This document shows, in pieces, positions 34,689-44,234 of a DNA stretch of 64,000 bases (positions within the stretch are counted from its first letter, which is position 1; each line of letters opens with the position of its first letter). This DNA is from Nocardioides conyzicola (GTDB lineage: Bacteria; Actinomycetota; Actinomycetes; Propionibacteriales; Nocardioidaceae): NCBI RefSeq assembly GCF_039543825.1, contig NZ_BAABKM010000005.1, positions 438,268 through 502,267 of the forward strand, in the 5' to 3' direction. Under the pieces are notes generated by a model, which saw nothing but the letters and a program-made list of their open reading frames with translations, ran no database searches and was not told where the DNA came from. Position numbers and translations under genes: made by a program.

Positions 34689-35108
34689 TCACGTGGCGGC
34701 GGGCACGCGCGAGCGCAGCAGCGAGACGACCGTCTCCGCCAGCTGGATCGGGTCCAGCGGGTGGGGTACGGCGGCCTCGGCCCGCGACCAGGTCGCCAGC
34801 CACGCGTCCTGCGGCCGGCCGGTCAGCACGACCACCGGCGGGCACTGGTAGATCTCGTCCTTGAGCTGCTTGGCGATGCCCATGCCACCCGCCGGGACGG
34901 CCTCGCCGTCGAGGATCGCGAGGTCGATCGTGCCGGCGTCCATGTTCTGGATGACGACGGGCTCGGTCGCGACCTCGACGTACTCGAGCTCGGGCAGGTC
35001 CGGGTGCGGCCGGCGGCCGAGCGCCAGGATCACCTGCTGGCGGGTGTTCACGTCGTCGCTGTAGACGAGCACCTTCAGCGGTGCCGTCGGGGAGGTCGAG
35101 TCGCTCAC
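34689..35108 (-). CDS. degenerate response-regulator receiver domain protein
   Basis: This 139-residue single receiver-like domain has an acidic pair in [11 protein letters not shown], a possible phospho-acceptor in LAILDGEAV and the Thr in [10 protein letters not shown]. The conserved Lys-Pro before the last helix is replaced by AVPHPLDP, so normal phosphorylation switching is doubtful. There is no output domain. GTG at 35108 is set by the TAGGCT box 7 nt upstream; the longer in-frame reading would pass through that box. Cotranscription with trpD is likely. Confidence 0.75.
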   Translation of the reverse strand: MSDSTSPTAPLKVLVYSDDVNTRQQVILALGRRPHPDLPELEYVEVATEPVVIQNMDAGTIDLAILDGEAVPAGGMGIAKQLKDEIYQCPPVVVLTGRPQDAWLATWSRAEAAVPHPLDPIQLAETVVSLLRSRVPAAT

Positions 35109-35115
35109 GTGGGCG

Positions 35116-35121
35116 AGCCTA
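35116..35121 (-). promoter_or_regulatory. leaderless-type -10 box for the receiver-trpD operon
   Basis: TAGGCT (minus strand) lies 7 nt before the GTG at 35108. Confidence 0.5.
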
Positions 35122-36084
35122 CCGGTCACCGTCGGCGGCGCGGGCGGTTGCCGCCCGTTCCTCGGCACGTTCTCGCGCCTCGATCAGGTCCAGGCGCCGG
35201 TCCTCCCGCTTGGCCTCCTGCAACGACTGCCGCACCCACTGCACGAAGAGCACCCCGAAGAGCACGAGCGCGACCAGGTCGCCGGAGCCCCAGAGGATGC
35301 CGCCGGCGAGGTGCTGGTCGTCGATCGGCGCCGGCAGCCAGCTGCCCATCGGACCGTTGTGCAGGTCCTGGTAGTGGTCGCCGCCGATGATGTCCTCCTC
35401 GGCCATGATCGTGACGCCCAGGAAGGCGTGGAACGGCAGCGTGAGGACGACCAGCAGCATCCGGAACGGGTAGCCCACCTTGCCCGGGATCGGGTCGACG
35501 CCGACGATCGGCCAGAAGAAGAGGGAGCCCACCAGCACCAGGTGGATGTGCATCATCTCGTGGAGGTACGTCGAGTCCAGCGTGGCCGGGTACCAGCCGG
35601 AGAAGTAGAGGGCCCACGGGGAGATGACGTAGAGCAGGAACGTCAGCGGCGGGAAGGTCAGCACCTTCGCCACCCGGGAGTGCAGGACCGCCAGCAGCCA
35701 GCGTCGGGGCCCGGCCGGCAGCGTGCGCAGCGCGAGCGTCACCGGGGCTCCCAGCGCGAGCGCCATCGGGACCAGCATCGCCAGGATCATGTGCTGCACC
35801 ATGTGCACGCTGATCAGCGTGTCGTCGTACGTGCCGAGGCCGGAGGCGGTCGCGAAGTAGAACAGGCCCATGCCGACGGGCACGAAGGCGATCGTGCGGC
35901 CGACCGGCCACCGGTCGCCGCGGCGGTGCAGCAGCACGACGCCCCAGAGGTAGAGACCGACGACCCAGACGGTCAGCACGAACGCCACGGGCTGGAGCGA
36001 CCACCCCGTCAGGACCGTCCCGAGAGTGAATCGGGGGAGGTCGGCATCGGCCTCGAAGGCCGTCACGACCGCTGGAATGAGCAC
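35119..36084 (-). CDS. ctaG: CtaG-type cytochrome c oxidase assembly membrane protein
   Basis: This 321-residue protein has about seven membrane helices and the caa3_CtaG family features: HMVQHMILAMLVPMALALGAP, STYLHEMMHIHLVLVGSLFFWP and FHAFLGVTIMAEE, with conserved His residues that may handle copper. It is needed for assembly of the CuB centre in related oxidases. The charged tail (KREDRRLDLIEARERAEERAA) is cytoplasmic. Its stop lies within the upstream promoter zone of the receiver gene. It diverges from ctaE, with overlapping promoter region. Confidence 0.88.
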   Translation of the reverse strand: MLIPAVVTAFEADADLPRFTLGTVLTGWSLQPVAFVLTVWVVGLYLWGVVLLHRRGDRWPVGRTIAFVPVGMGLFYFATASGLGTYDDTLISVHMVQHMILAMLVPMALALGAPVTLALRTLPAGPRRWLLAVLHSRVAKVLTFPPLTFLLYVISPWALYFSGWYPATLDSTYLHEMMHIHLVLVGSLFFWPIVGVDPIPGKVGYPFRMLLVVLTLPFHAFLGVTIMAEEDIIGGDHYQDLHNGPMGSWLPAPIDDQHLAGGILWGSGDLVALVLFGVLFVQWVRQSLQEAKREDRRLDLIEARERAEERAATARAADGDR

Positions 36085-36091
36085 GATGTGA

Positions 36092-36097
36092 ACTTTA
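36092..36097 (-). promoter_or_regulatory. leaderless-type -10 box for ctaG
   Basis: TAAAGT (minus strand) lies 7 nt before the GTG at 36084. Confidence 0.4.
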
Positions 36098-36145
36098 TGA
36101 CGACGAAACGCAGGGGGTCGGGGTGCCCTCCCCCTCAGGTCACGA

Positions 36146-36151
36146 CATAAT
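36146..36151 (+). promoter_or_regulatory. leaderless-type -10 box for ctaE
   Basis: CATAAT lies 6 nt before the GTG at 36158 and no Shine-Dalgarno sequence is present. Confidence 0.4.
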
Positions 36152-36157
36152 GACCAC

Positions 36158-36796
36158 GTGGCGACAGCAACAACGATCCCGGCCTCCCGTCTGCACGGGC
36201 ATCACGACCGTCCGAGCATGGTCTCGGTCGGGACGATCATCTGGCTCTCCAGTGAGCTGATGTTCTTCGCCGCGCTCTTCGCGTCGTACTTCACGATCCG
36301 AGCGGTGAGCCCCGAGCTGTGGGCCGACAACACGGCGATCCTGAACGTGCCGTTCGCCGCGGTGAACACCACGATCCTGGTGCTGTCGTCGCTGACCTGC
36401 CAGCTCGGCGTCTTCGCCGCCGAGCGGGGCCAGGTCGGCCGCGCCGGCTCGGTCTTTAAGGTGAAGGGCTGGGGCCTGCGCGAGTGGTTCGTCCTCACCT
36501 ACGTGATGGGCGCGATCTTCATCGCCGGCCAGGCGACGGAGTACGCCTCGCTCGTCAAGGAGGGCGTGACGATCCAGGACTCGGCCTACGGCACGATGTT
36601 CTACCTGACCACCGGCTTCCACGGTCTCCACGTGACCGGCGGCCTGATCGCGTTCCTCTTCGTGCTCGGCCGCACCCTCGTCGCCCGCAAGTTCACCCAC
36701 GAGCAGGCCGTGAGCGCCATCGTCGTGTCGTACTACTGGCACTTCGTCGACGTCGTGTGGATCGGGCTCTTCGCCACCATCTATCTCGTCCAGTAG
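36158..36796 (+). CDS. ctaE: cytochrome c oxidase subunit III
   Basis: This 212-residue protein has five membrane helices, the usual actinobacterial form of subunit III. Recognisable parts are [20 protein letters not shown], the segment [20 protein letters not shown] with conserved His residues, and [15 protein letters not shown] at the C-terminus. It forms part of the aa3 oxidase core of the bcc-aa3 supercomplex. It leads the ctaE-qcrCAB operon; qcrC starts 45 bp downstream. Confidence 0.95.
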   Translation: MATATTIPASRLHGHHDRPSMVSVGTIIWLSSELMFFAALFASYFTIRAVSPELWADNTAILNVPFAAVNTTILVLSSLTCQLGVFAAERGQVGRAGSVFKVKGWGLREWFVLTYVMGAIFIAGQATEYASLVKEGVTIQDSAYGTMFYLTTGFHGLHVTGGLIAFLFVLGRTLVARKFTHEQAVSAIVVSYYWHFVDVVWIGLFATIYLVQ

Positions 36797-36841
36797 CTCG
36801 CGCAGACCGGCCCCGCCCTCCACAAAACGCAAGGACTCAAA

Positions 36842-37717
36842 GTGCGTCTCCTGAATCGATCCGCAGGTCGACTCTCGCGGCACCGCCGTGGCCCGCTGGC
36901 GGGTGTGCTCGTCATCATCGCGGGGCTGTTGCTGACCGGTGGTCTGTTCACCGCGATCGTCAACACCACGGCCCAGGCCGACGAGACGGCGTCGAGCGCC
37001 GACCAGGTGGCCCAGGGACGCGACCTGTTCCTGGTCAGCTGCTCGTTCTGCCACGGCCAGAACGGCGAGGGCGTCCGCTCCGAGGACGGCAACCAGATCG
37101 GCCCGTCGCTGGTCGGCGTGGGAGCGGCGGCCGTCGACTTCCAGGTCGGCACCGGCCGGATGCCGATGGTGCAGCCCGGCGCCCAGGTGCCGTCCAAGCC
37201 CGAGACGTTCGACGACGAGGAGACCGCCGCGCTGGCGGCGTACGTCGCCTCGCTGGGCCCCGGCCCGGCGATCCCGGACGAGAGCGACTACAGCATCGAG
37301 GGTCTCTCCGACGACGAGCGTGAGGCCGCGATCGTGCGCGGTGGCCAGATCTTCCTGACCAACTGCACGGCCTGCCACAACTTCGAGGGCTCCGGCGGCG
37401 CGATGCCGCACGGTGGCTACGCACCGAGCCTCCACGAGACCAGCGCCCGCCACATCTACGAGGCGATGCTGACCGGTCCGCAGAACATGCCGAACTTCGC
37501 GAACGGCAACCTCTCCCCCGACGAGAAGCGCGACGTGATCGCGTACCTCTACTCCCTGCGTGACATGCCCAGCTACGGCGGCTTCGGCCTCGGCGGGCTC
37601 GGCCCCGTCACCGAGGGCCTCGCGGCCTGGCTGCTGGGCATCGGCGGCCTGGTCGGCGCCGCGGTCTGGATCGCAGCCCACACGACCCGGACGACTCGGA
37701 AGAAGGACGCGGCATGA
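36842..37717 (+). CDS. qcrC: dihaem cytochrome c subunit of the cytochrome bcc complex
   Basis: This 291-residue protein has an N-terminal membrane helix (about residues 20-42), two c-haem sites, CSFCHG near residue 67 and CTACHN near residue 175, and a C-terminal helix (about 255-278). In actinobacteria this fused dihaem subunit replaces soluble cytochrome c and passes electrons straight to the aa3 oxidase. The start is GTG at 36842 with AAGGA upstream. Its stop overlaps the qcrA ATG (ATGA). Confidence 0.96.
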   Translation: MRLLNRSAGRLSRHRRGPLAGVLVIIAGLLLTGGLFTAIVNTTAQADETASSADQVAQGRDLFLVSCSFCHGQNGEGVRSEDGNQIGPSLVGVGAAAVDFQVGTGRMPMVQPGAQVPSKPETFDDEETAALAAYVASLGPGPAIPDESDYSIEGLSDDEREAAIVRGGQIFLTNCTACHNFEGSGGAMPHGGYAPSLHETSARHIYEAMLTGPQNMPNFANGNLSPDEKRDVIAYLYSLRDMPSYGGFGLGGLGPVTEGLAAWLLGIGGLVGAAVWIAAHTTRTTRKKDAA

Positions 37718-38796
37718 GCACCCCGCCAATCCTCGACAGCCACGACGAGCCGGTGGACGAGAACCTGCCGGCGCGTGACGACCTGTACGCGAACCCGGGG
37801 ATCCCCGAGCACCACTGGCGGCCGACCGACGTCGACCCGAAGGCCGAGAAGCGCGCCGAGCGCCAGGTCGCGGCGCTCTTCACGCTCTCCGCGATCTGCA
37901 CGGTGCTGCTGATCGTCTCGTACTTCACCATCGACTCCGACGACACCGTCGGCAACCTCGGCGCCCAGAACCTGGCCTTCGGCCTGTGCCTCGCGGGTGC
38001 CCTGCTCTTCATCGGCATCGGCATCATCCAGTGGGCCCGCAAGCTGATGGCGGACGTCGAGATCATGGAGTACCGCCACCCCGCGGCGTCCTCCGAGGAG
38101 GACCGGGCGGCGACCATCCAGGCGCTCAGCGACGGCCTCGAGGAGTCCGGCATCGGCCGGCGCCCCCTCGTGCGCAACTCGCTGCTGGGCGCGGTGAGCC
38201 TGCTCGGCCTGCCCGCGGTCGTCTTCCTGCGCGACCTCGGCCCGACCAACGCCCAGGTGGTGGCCAACCCGCCGTTCATCGGCTCCGGCCTCGAGCACAC
38301 CGTCTGGAAGTCCGGCATGCGCGTCGTCCGCGACGTCGTCGGCAGCCCGATCCGCCCCTCCGACCTCGAGATCGGTGACCTGGTCAACGCCGAGCCGGAG
38401 GCGCTGTTCAACGGCGGCGAGGACGGCGAGCCCCTGGAGGGCGTCGCCCTCCAGGTCGCCAAGTCCAAGGGCGCGGTCGTCGTCGTCCGCGTCGAGCCCG
38501 ACGAGATCACCCCCGGCAAGGGCCGGGAGAACTGGTCGGTCGACGGCATCCTCTGCTACTCCAAGATCTGCACCCACGTGGGCTGCCCGATCTCGCTCTA
38601 CGAGCGCACCACCCATCACCTGCTCTGCCCCTGCCACCAGTCGACGTTCGACCTGGCGGACTCCGCCCGCGTGGTCTTCGGCCCCGCGGCGCGGCCGCTG
38701 CCGCAGCTCGCGCTGATGGTCGACGAGGACGGGTACCTCGTGGCGCAGGACGACTTCGACGAACCTGTCGGACCTAGCTACTGGGAGCGTGGCTGA
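37714..38796 (+). CDS. qcrA: Rieske iron-sulfur subunit of the cytochrome bcc complex
   Basis: This 360-residue protein has the actinobacterial form with three membrane helices (around residues 55-75, 85-108 and 150-170) and a C-terminal Rieske domain. The 2Fe-2S ligands are in CTHVGC near residue 285 and CPCHQS near 305. The domain transfers electrons from menaquinol to QcrC on the outer side of the membrane. It overlaps qcrC by 4 bp, and qcrB begins 2 bp after its stop. Confidence 0.95.
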   Translation: MSTPPILDSHDEPVDENLPARDDLYANPGIPEHHWRPTDVDPKAEKRAERQVAALFTLSAICTVLLIVSYFTIDSDDTVGNLGAQNLAFGLCLAGALLFIGIGIIQWARKLMADVEIMEYRHPAASSEEDRAATIQALSDGLEESGIGRRPLVRNSLLGAVSLLGLPAVVFLRDLGPTNAQVVANPPFIGSGLEHTVWKSGMRVVRDVVGSPIRPSDLEIGDLVNAEPEALFNGGEDGEPLEGVALQVAKSKGAVVVVRVEPDEITPGKGRENWSVDGILCYSKICTHVGCPISLYERTTHHLLCPCHQSTFDLADSARVVFGPAARPLPQLALMVDEDGYLVAQDDFDEPVGPSYWERG

Positions 38797-38798
38797 TC

Positions 38799-40547
38799 AT
38801 GGACACCAGCAAGGTAGCCACCAGCAACGCGACGACCGCGGCGACGGCGAAGAAGCCGAGTCGGGCCGCTGCCGCCGCCACCTGGGCCGATGAGCGCCTG
38901 GGCCTCGCCACGATGGCGAAGAAGAACCTCCGCAAGGTCTTCCCGGACCACTGGTCCTTCATGCTCGGCGAGATCGCGCTGTGGAGCTTCGTCGTGCTCC
39001 TCCTCACCGGCGTCTTCCTGACGCTGTGGTTCACGCCGAGCATGGGCGAGGTGCAGTACAACGGCACCTACGAGCAGCTGCGCGGCGTCCACATGTCCGA
39101 GGCCTTCGCCTCGACGCTGCGGATCTCGTTCGACGTACGCGGCGGCCTGCTGATGCGCCAGATGCACCACTGGGCGGCCATGCTCTTCGTCGCCTCGATG
39201 ATGGTGCACCTGCTCCGCGTCTTCTTCACGGGCGCCTACCGCAAGCCGCGTGAGCTCAACTGGGTCATCGGCTCGCTGCTGCTGCTCCTCGGCACCCTCG
39301 AGGGCTTCACGGGCTACTCGCTGCCCGACGACCTCCTCTCCGGCACCGGCATCCGGGCCGCGGACGGCTTCATCAAGGCCAGCCCGGTCGTCGGCTCGTA
39401 CATGTCGTTCTTCCTCTTCGGAGGCGAGTTCCCGGGTGAGTCGATCATCCCGCGGCTCTACACGATCCACGTGCTGCTGATCCCGGGCCTGCTGCTCGCG
39501 CTGATCGCCGCCCACATGCTGCTGCTCGTCTACCACAAGCACACGCAGTGGCCCGGCCCCGGCCGCACCGAGAAGAACGTCGTGGGCTTCCCGATGCTCC
39601 CGGTGTACGCCGCCAAGGCCGGTGGCTTCTTCTTCATCGTGTTCGGCGTGACCGCCCTGCTGGGCGGCCTGCTGTCGATCAACCCGGTGTGGAAGTACGG
39701 CCCCTACGACCCGTCCAAGGTGACCGCGGGCTCCCAGCCCGACTGGTACATGGGCTGGCCCGACGGCGCGCTGCGGATCATGCCCGGCCTCGAGACGCAC
39801 CTGTGGGGCTACACGATCAGCTGGAACGTCATGCTGCCGATCCTGGTCCTGCCGATCGTCGCGTTCGCGTTCGTGATGATGCTGCCGTTCATCGATGCCT
39901 GGGTCACCGGCGACAAGCGCGAGCACCACCTGCTGGAGCGCCCGCGCAACGCGCCGACCCGGACGGCCCTGATGGTCGCCCTGATGACGATGTACGGCCT
40001 CTTCTGGATCGCCGGCGGCAACGACATCATCGCCATCAAGCTGCACTCGTCGATCAACCAGATCACGTACTTCCTGCGGATGGCCGTGTTCGTCGGACCG
40101 GTGCTCGCGTTCATCATCACGCGGCGCTGGTGCATCTCGCTGCAGCGCAAGGACAACGAGACGCTGCTGCACGGCTACGAGACGGGCATCATCATGCGGT
40201 CCGCCGAGGGTGGCTACACCGAGCGGCACCTGCCCCTCCCGGACTCGCGGGCCTACACGCTCACCGCACGCGAGCGCGACCCGAGCGTCAACGGTGGTCC
40301 CGAGGGCACCGATGCCAACGGCATCCCCGCCCCCGGCAAGGGCCGCCTGGCCGGCTTCCAGCACCGGGTCCGCACCCTCTGGTACACCGACAACCTGCAG
40401 AAGCCCACGCCGGCGGAGCTCGAGGAGGGCCACCACCACGCGGAGCACGAGCACGAGCTGCAGGAGTCGACCGAGGGCCACGCGGCCGACGGCCACCAGT
40501 TCGACGGCCACCACCTGGTCGAGGACGAGTCGCTCGACCGGCACTGA
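38799..40547 (+). CDS. qcrB: cytochrome b subunit of the bcc complex, with His-rich tail
   Basis: This 582-residue cytochrome b carries haem-ligand helices such as MHHWAAMLFVASMMVHLLRVF, LEGFTGYSLPDDLLSG and HVLLIPGLLLALIAAHMLLLV, and the quinol-site region PDWYMGWPDGALRIMPG. It oxidises menaquinol and drives proton release. The last 46 or so residues (from about 537) form an acidic tail with ten histidines, including GHHHAEHEHE and GHQFDGHH, which is unusual and could bind metal. The stop codon lies inside the left arm of the inverted repeat at 40544-40939. Confidence 0.95.
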   Translation: MDTSKVATSNATTAATAKKPSRAAAAATWADERLGLATMAKKNLRKVFPDHWSFMLGEIALWSFVVLLLTGVFLTLWFTPSMGEVQYNGTYEQLRGVHMSEAFASTLRISFDVRGGLLMRQMHHWAAMLFVASMMVHLLRVFFTGAYRKPRELNWVIGSLLLLLGTLEGFTGYSLPDDLLSGTGIRAADGFIKASPVVGSYMSFFLFGGEFPGESIIPRLYTIHVLLIPGLLLALIAAHMLLLVYHKHTQWPGPGRTEKNVVGFPMLPVYAAKAGGFFFIVFGVTALLGGLLSINPVWKYGPYDPSKVTAGSQPDWYMGWPDGALRIMPGLETHLWGYTISWNVMLPILVLPIVAFAFVMMLPFIDAWVTGDKREHHLLERPRNAPTRTALMVALMTMYGLFWIAGGNDIIAIKLHSSINQITYFLRMAVFVGPVLAFIITRRWCISLQRKDNETLLHGYETGIIMRSAEGGYTERHLPLPDSRAYTLTARERDPSVNGGPEGTDANGIPAPGKGRLAGFQHRVRTLWYTDNLQKPTPAELEEGHHHAEHEHELQESTEGHAADGHQFDGHHLVEDESLDRH

Positions 40548-40939
40548 TCAAGGACGCGCCAGCGGACTTGATGATGGTGGTCGAGCAAGCGACGCGAGTG
40601 AGCCTGCGAACTCGCGAGGAGCGTGTCGAGACCCAGTAAGCCAAGAATCAGCCTGAAGGCCGCCCACTCCCCCGGGAGTCGGGCGGCCTTCGTGTTCGGG
40701 GACGCGCCAGCGGACCTGAACGTCGGTGGTCGAGCAGCGATCGGGGACGCGCCAGCGGACCCGACGGAGCGTGTCGAGACCCAGCAAGACGAGAAGCAGC
40801 GTTGACCCTGTCGTGTTGTCCGTGGTCAGGGCTGGTTCGTCGCCCACCGGGTCTCGACACGCGCCTTCTGACTTCGCGGGCTCAGTCAGAGCGCTTGCTC
40901 GACCACCATCATCGAGTCCGCTGACGCGTCCTCGATCAG
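40544..40939. repeat. inverted-repeat element between convergent qcrB and L,D-transpeptidase genes
   Basis: The 47-bp arms at 40544-40590 and 40893-40939 match at 44 positions in inverted orientation (CTGATCNAGGACGCGNCAGC onwards). Each arm contains the TGA stop codon of its neighbouring gene. Inside are further copies of GACGCGCCAGCGGAC (40701, 40746), GAGCGTGTCGAGACCCAG and the qcrB terminator. The 388-bp gap holds no gene. The GGTCTCGAC/TCGACCACC motifs relate it to the repeats at 6070-6670 and 63725-63960. Confidence 0.85.
40655..40691 (+). terminator. terminator hairpin after qcrB
   Basis: GAAGGCCGCCC (40655-40665) and GGGCGGCCTTC (40681-40691) form an 11-bp stem. The loop ACTCCCCCGGGAGTC can itself pair. 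CGTGTTC follows. It lies 108 bp after the qcrB stop. Confidence 0.75.
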
Positions 40940-42144
40940 GAGAGCGCGGAGCCCTGCTGGAACTTCGCGAACGACTCGTTCCAGTCGCCGTAGCCGTTGT
41001 CGAAGGTCATCGGGCGGTCGGTGCCGGTGTACTCGACCACGTCGCCGCGACGGCTCATGTCGTAGAGCCACTGGGCGTTGGCGTCGCTCATGCCGGTGCA
41101 GCCGTGGGAGACGTTGGCGTAGCCCTGGGAGCCGACCGACCACGGTGCGCCGTGGATGAACTCGCCGGAGTAGGTGAGCCGCATCGCCCACTTCACGTCG
41201 TCGATGTCGTAGGCGTCGGCGGAGCCGGCCGGGATGCCGACGGTCTCGGAGTTCATCCGCTTGGTCGCGAACTTCTCGATGATCACCTTGATGCCGGAGC
41301 GGGTCGTGAAGCCGGGCTTGCCGGTGGTGATCGGGATGGTCCGGATCAGCTTGCCGTTGCTGAAGACCTTCATCTGGTGGGTCTGGGCGCTGACCTTGTA
41401 GACGTGCGCGTCGCCGACGTGGAAGTCGAGCTTGCGGCTCTCCTGCCCGTAGACGCCGCCACCCGCGGGGACACTGTCGACGTCGACGTCGACGTGGACG
41501 TCGGTGCCGGCCTTCCAGTAGGTCTTCGGCCGCCAGTGCGCCTCGGTGCTGCTGAGCCAGTGCCAGGCACCTGCCTGGGCCGGCTTCGACGTGACCGTCA
41601 TGTGCTTCTCGAACGCCGCCCGGTCGGTGACCGGCAGGTCGAAGGTGACGATCACCGGCATGCCCACGCCGACGGTCTCGTCGGCCAGGGGCGCGACGGA
41701 GGGGTAGGTCTGCTGGTCGAGCGTGAGGTCCTGGGTCGCGAACCGCAGGTTGCGGGTCACCTCGCTGCCGTCCTCGCGCTTCGCCGTCGTCCTGACGACG
41801 TACGACGTGCCCGGCTCGAGGCGGCCGGTGGCCTGCCACCCGGCGCCGTCGGCCGTGATGTCGCCCGGGACCGAGCCCTGCGACGAGGAGACCCGGACGG
41901 CGCTGATGGTGCCGCCGTCGGCGGTGATCGCCAGCGTGGTGTCCACCGGGACGCCGGTGGCGCCCCGCTTGACGTTGGCGGAGACGTGCAGCGGAGCGGC
42001 CGGCGTCGCGCTCGGGGACTCGGAGGAGTCACCCGCCAGGGCGGAGGCGCCCGGCACATCCTTGCTGTCGCACGCGGTCAGTGCGAGCCCGGCGAGGATC
42101 AGGGCCGCGGTCGCCGCCAGTGGGCGGAGGCCTCGGTCGGACAT
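40936..42144 (-). CDS. L,D-transpeptidase lipoprotein (YkuD domain, Ig-like domains)
   Basis: This 402-residue protein has a lipoprotein signal peptide with lipobox LTAC (C25). One or two Ig-like domains follow (about residues 50-250), then a YkuD domain whose catalytic Cys lies in SHGCTGMSDANAQ near residue 350. It should make 3-3 cross-links in peptidoglycan outside the membrane, like LdtMt2. ATG at 42144 is preferred to the start at 42159 because GGGGAG sits 7 nt before it. It lies between the qcr and cta operons, converging on qcrB. Confidence 0.92.
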   Translation of the reverse strand: MSDRGLRPLAATAALILAGLALTACDSKDVPGASALAGDSSESPSATPAAPLHVSANVKRGATGVPVDTTLAITADGGTISAVRVSSSQGSVPGDITADGAGWQATGRLEPGTSYVVRTTAKREDGSEVTRNLRFATQDLTLDQQTYPSVAPLADETVGVGMPVIVTFDLPVTDRAAFEKHMTVTSKPAQAGAWHWLSSTEAHWRPKTYWKAGTDVHVDVDVDSVPAGGGVYGQESRKLDFHVGDAHVYKVSAQTHQMKVFSNGKLIRTIPITTGKPGFTTRSGIKVIIEKFATKRMNSETVGIPAGSADAYDIDDVKWAMRLTYSGEFIHGAPWSVGSQGYANVSHGCTGMSDANAQWLYDMSRRGDVVEYTGTDRPMTFDNGYGDWNESFAKFQQGSALS

Positions 42145-42231
42145 GCTGCAACTCCCCATGAAGACGTGCGTGCGGTCTGGTCCAGCGTAACCGCCGACCC
42201 CAGGCCCGCCGCATTCCCCCGCGGCGGAGCG

Positions 42232-42630
42232 TCAGTGAGCGTGCACACCCCGGTAGTACTCGAAGACCCAGCCGCACAGCGCGATCGCACCGAGCAGCAC
42301 GCCGATGATGAAGAGCCACCAGGCGCCGGCGGCGATGCCGAAGACGCACACCGCCAGGGTGAGCGAGCACCACAGCGGCCACCAGGAGTACGGCGGGAAG
42401 AAGCCCAGCTCACCCGCGCCGTCGGCGATCTCGCCGTCCTTACGGTCCTCGGGACGAGGGTCCATGTTCTTGGCGTGGAACCCGAGGTAGATCGTCACCA
42501 TCAGGGTCAGCAGCGTCGTCATCGTGAGCGCCGACGTGCCGGTCCAGTCGCTGGTGATGAACCAGTACGCCGGGCTGACCAGCACGAGGAAGATCGTGCA
42601 GATCCCGAAGACCCATGCCTCGGACTTCAT
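42232..42630 (-). CDS. ctaF: cytochrome c oxidase subunit IV (actinobacterial)
   Basis: This 132-residue protein has four predicted membrane helices (about residues 7-28, 34-52, 82-100 and 104-122) and the conserved loop ELGFFPPYSWWPLWCSLTLA. It is the small fourth subunit found in actinobacterial aa3 oxidases and lies directly after ctaD, sharing one base of its start/stop region. Confidence 0.92.
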   Translation of the reverse strand: MKSEAWVFGICTIFLVLVSPAYWFITSDWTGTSALTMTTLLTLMVTIYLGFHAKNMDPRPEDRKDGEIADGAGELGFFPPYSWWPLWCSLTLAVCVFGIAAGAWWLFIIGVLLGAIALCGWVFEYYRGVHAH

Positions 42631-44234
42631 CAGGCGTTGCCTTCCGGGTCGTTGTTGCGGTCGCGCAGCATCTCGTCGCGACCCTCCATGTCAGGGGCGT
42701 CCGCCGGTCCACCGACCCGCGCCATCTCGTTGTCCTCCAGCTCGATCGCCGCCACCTCGGGGTGGTGCAGGTCGAACGCCGGCGACTCCGAGCGGATCCG
42801 CGGGATCGTGACGAAGTTGTGGCGCGGCGGCGGGCAGCTGGTGGCCCACTCGAGCGAGCGGCCCCAGCCCCACGGGTCGTCGGTGTTGACCAACGGCGCG
42901 CGGCGCGAGACGTAGACGTTGTAGAGGAACGGCAGTGTGGAGGCGCCGAGCAGGAAGGCACCGATCGTCGACACCTGGTTGAGGGTCTGGAACCCGTCGC
43001 TGGGCAGGTAGTCGGCGTACCGCCGCGGCATGCCCTCGACGCCGACCCAGTGCTGCACCAGGAAGGTGAGGTGGAAGCCGATGAAGAGCAGCCAGAAGTG
43101 CAGCTTGCCGAGGCGCTCGTCGAGCATCCGCCCGGTCATCTTGGGCCACCAGAAGTAGAAGCCCGCGAACATCGCGAACACCACCGTGCCGAAGACCACG
43201 TAGTGGAAGTGCGCGACCACGAAGTAGGAGTCGGAGACGTGGAAGTCCAGCGGCGGGCTGGCCAGGATGATGCCGGTCAGGCCACCGAAGAGAAACGTCG
43301 TCAGGAAGCCGATCGACCAGAGCATGGGCGTGTCGAAGGAGATGGACCCGCCCCACATCGTGCCGATCCAGTTGAAGAACTTCACGCCTGTCGGGATGGC
43401 GATGAGGAACGTCATGCCGGAGAAGAACGGCAGCGCGATGATGTAGACCTCGGGGTGCCCGAAGAACCAGAACAGGTGCTGCCACAGGATCGCGCCGCCG
43501 TGAGCGGTGTCGAAGACGTGGGCCCCGAGCTGTCGGTCGGCCTCCAGCGAGAGCAGCGCGCCGGCGAGCACCGGGAAGGCGATCAGCACGAGCAGGCTGG
43601 TGACCAGCGTGTTCCAGACGAAGATCGGCATCCGGAACATCGTCATGCCGGGCGCGCGCATGCAGATGATCGTGGTGATGAAGTTGACGGCACCGAGGAT
43701 GGTGCCGAGACCGGCCATCCACAGACCCATGATCCACAGGTCGCCACCGACGCCGGGCGAGCGGATCGCGTCGGAGAGCGGCGTGTAGGCGAACCAGCCG
43801 AAGTCGGCCGCGCCCTGCGGGGTGAGGAAGCCGGAGGCGGCGATCAGGCCGCCGAAGAGGAAGAGCCAGTAGCTGAACATGTTCAGCCGCGGGAACGCCA
43901 CGTCGGGCGAGCCGATCTGCAGCGGCATGATCACGTTGCCGAACCCGAAGAACAGGGGCGTCGCGAACAGCAGCAGCATGATCGTGCCGTGCATCGTGAA
44001 GAGCTGGTTGTAGAGCTCGTCGTTGACGATCTGCATGCCCGGGTAGGCGAGCTCGGACCGGATCAGCATCGCCATCAGGCCGCCGACCAGGAACCACGCG
44101 AACGACGTACCGAGGTAGAGCTTGCCGATCAGCTTGTGGTCGGTCGTGGTGAGGATCGTCGCGAGCATCTGCCCGAGCGGCTTGCGCGGCTCGGGGGTGA
44201 CGCTGCTGGTGGGTTGTGCGGACGTTGCGGTCAC
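42630..44234 (-). CDS. ctaD: cytochrome c oxidase subunit I
   Basis: This 534-residue haem-copper oxidase subunit I has about 12 helices. The CuB His and the cross-linked Tyr are in [20 protein letters not shown] near residues 248-267. Other markers are the haem ligand region [15 protein letters not shown] near 75-90, [14 protein letters not shown], and [20 protein letters not shown] near 340-360. It reduces oxygen to water and pumps protons. It overlaps ctaC by 4 bp and is followed by ctaF. Confidence 0.97.
   Translation of the reverse strand: MTATSAQPTSSVTPEPRKPLGQMLATILTTTDHKLIGKLYLGTSFAWFLVGGLMAMLIRSELAYPGMQIVNDELYNQLFTMHGTIMLLLFATPLFFGFGNVIMPLQIGSPDVAFPRLNMFSYWLFLFGGLIAASGFLTPQGAADFGWFAYTPLSDAIRSPGVGGDLWIMGLWMAGLGTILGAVNFITTIICMRAPGMTMFRMPIFVWNTLVTSLLVLIAFPVLAGALLSLEADRQLGAHVFDTAHGGAILWQHLFWFFGHPEVYIIALPFFSGMTFLIAIPTGVKFFNWIGTMWGGSISFDTPMLWSIGFLTTFLFGGLTGIILASPPLDFHVSDSYFVVAHFHYVVFGTVVFAMFAGFYFWWPKMTGRMLDERLGKLHFWLLFIGFHLTFLVQHWVGVEGMPRRYADYLPSDGFQTLNQVSTIGAFLLGASTLPFLYNVYVSRRAPLVNTDDPWGWGRSLEWATSCPPPRHNFVTIPRIRSESPAFDLHHPEVAAIELEDNEMARVGGPADAPDMEGRDEMLRDRNNDPEGNA

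Noticed and set aside
40544..40939. Insertion sequence or MITE
   Set aside because: Long terminal inverted repeats are present, but there is no transposase, and the arms include stop codons without an evident target duplication. It is kept as a repeat element only.
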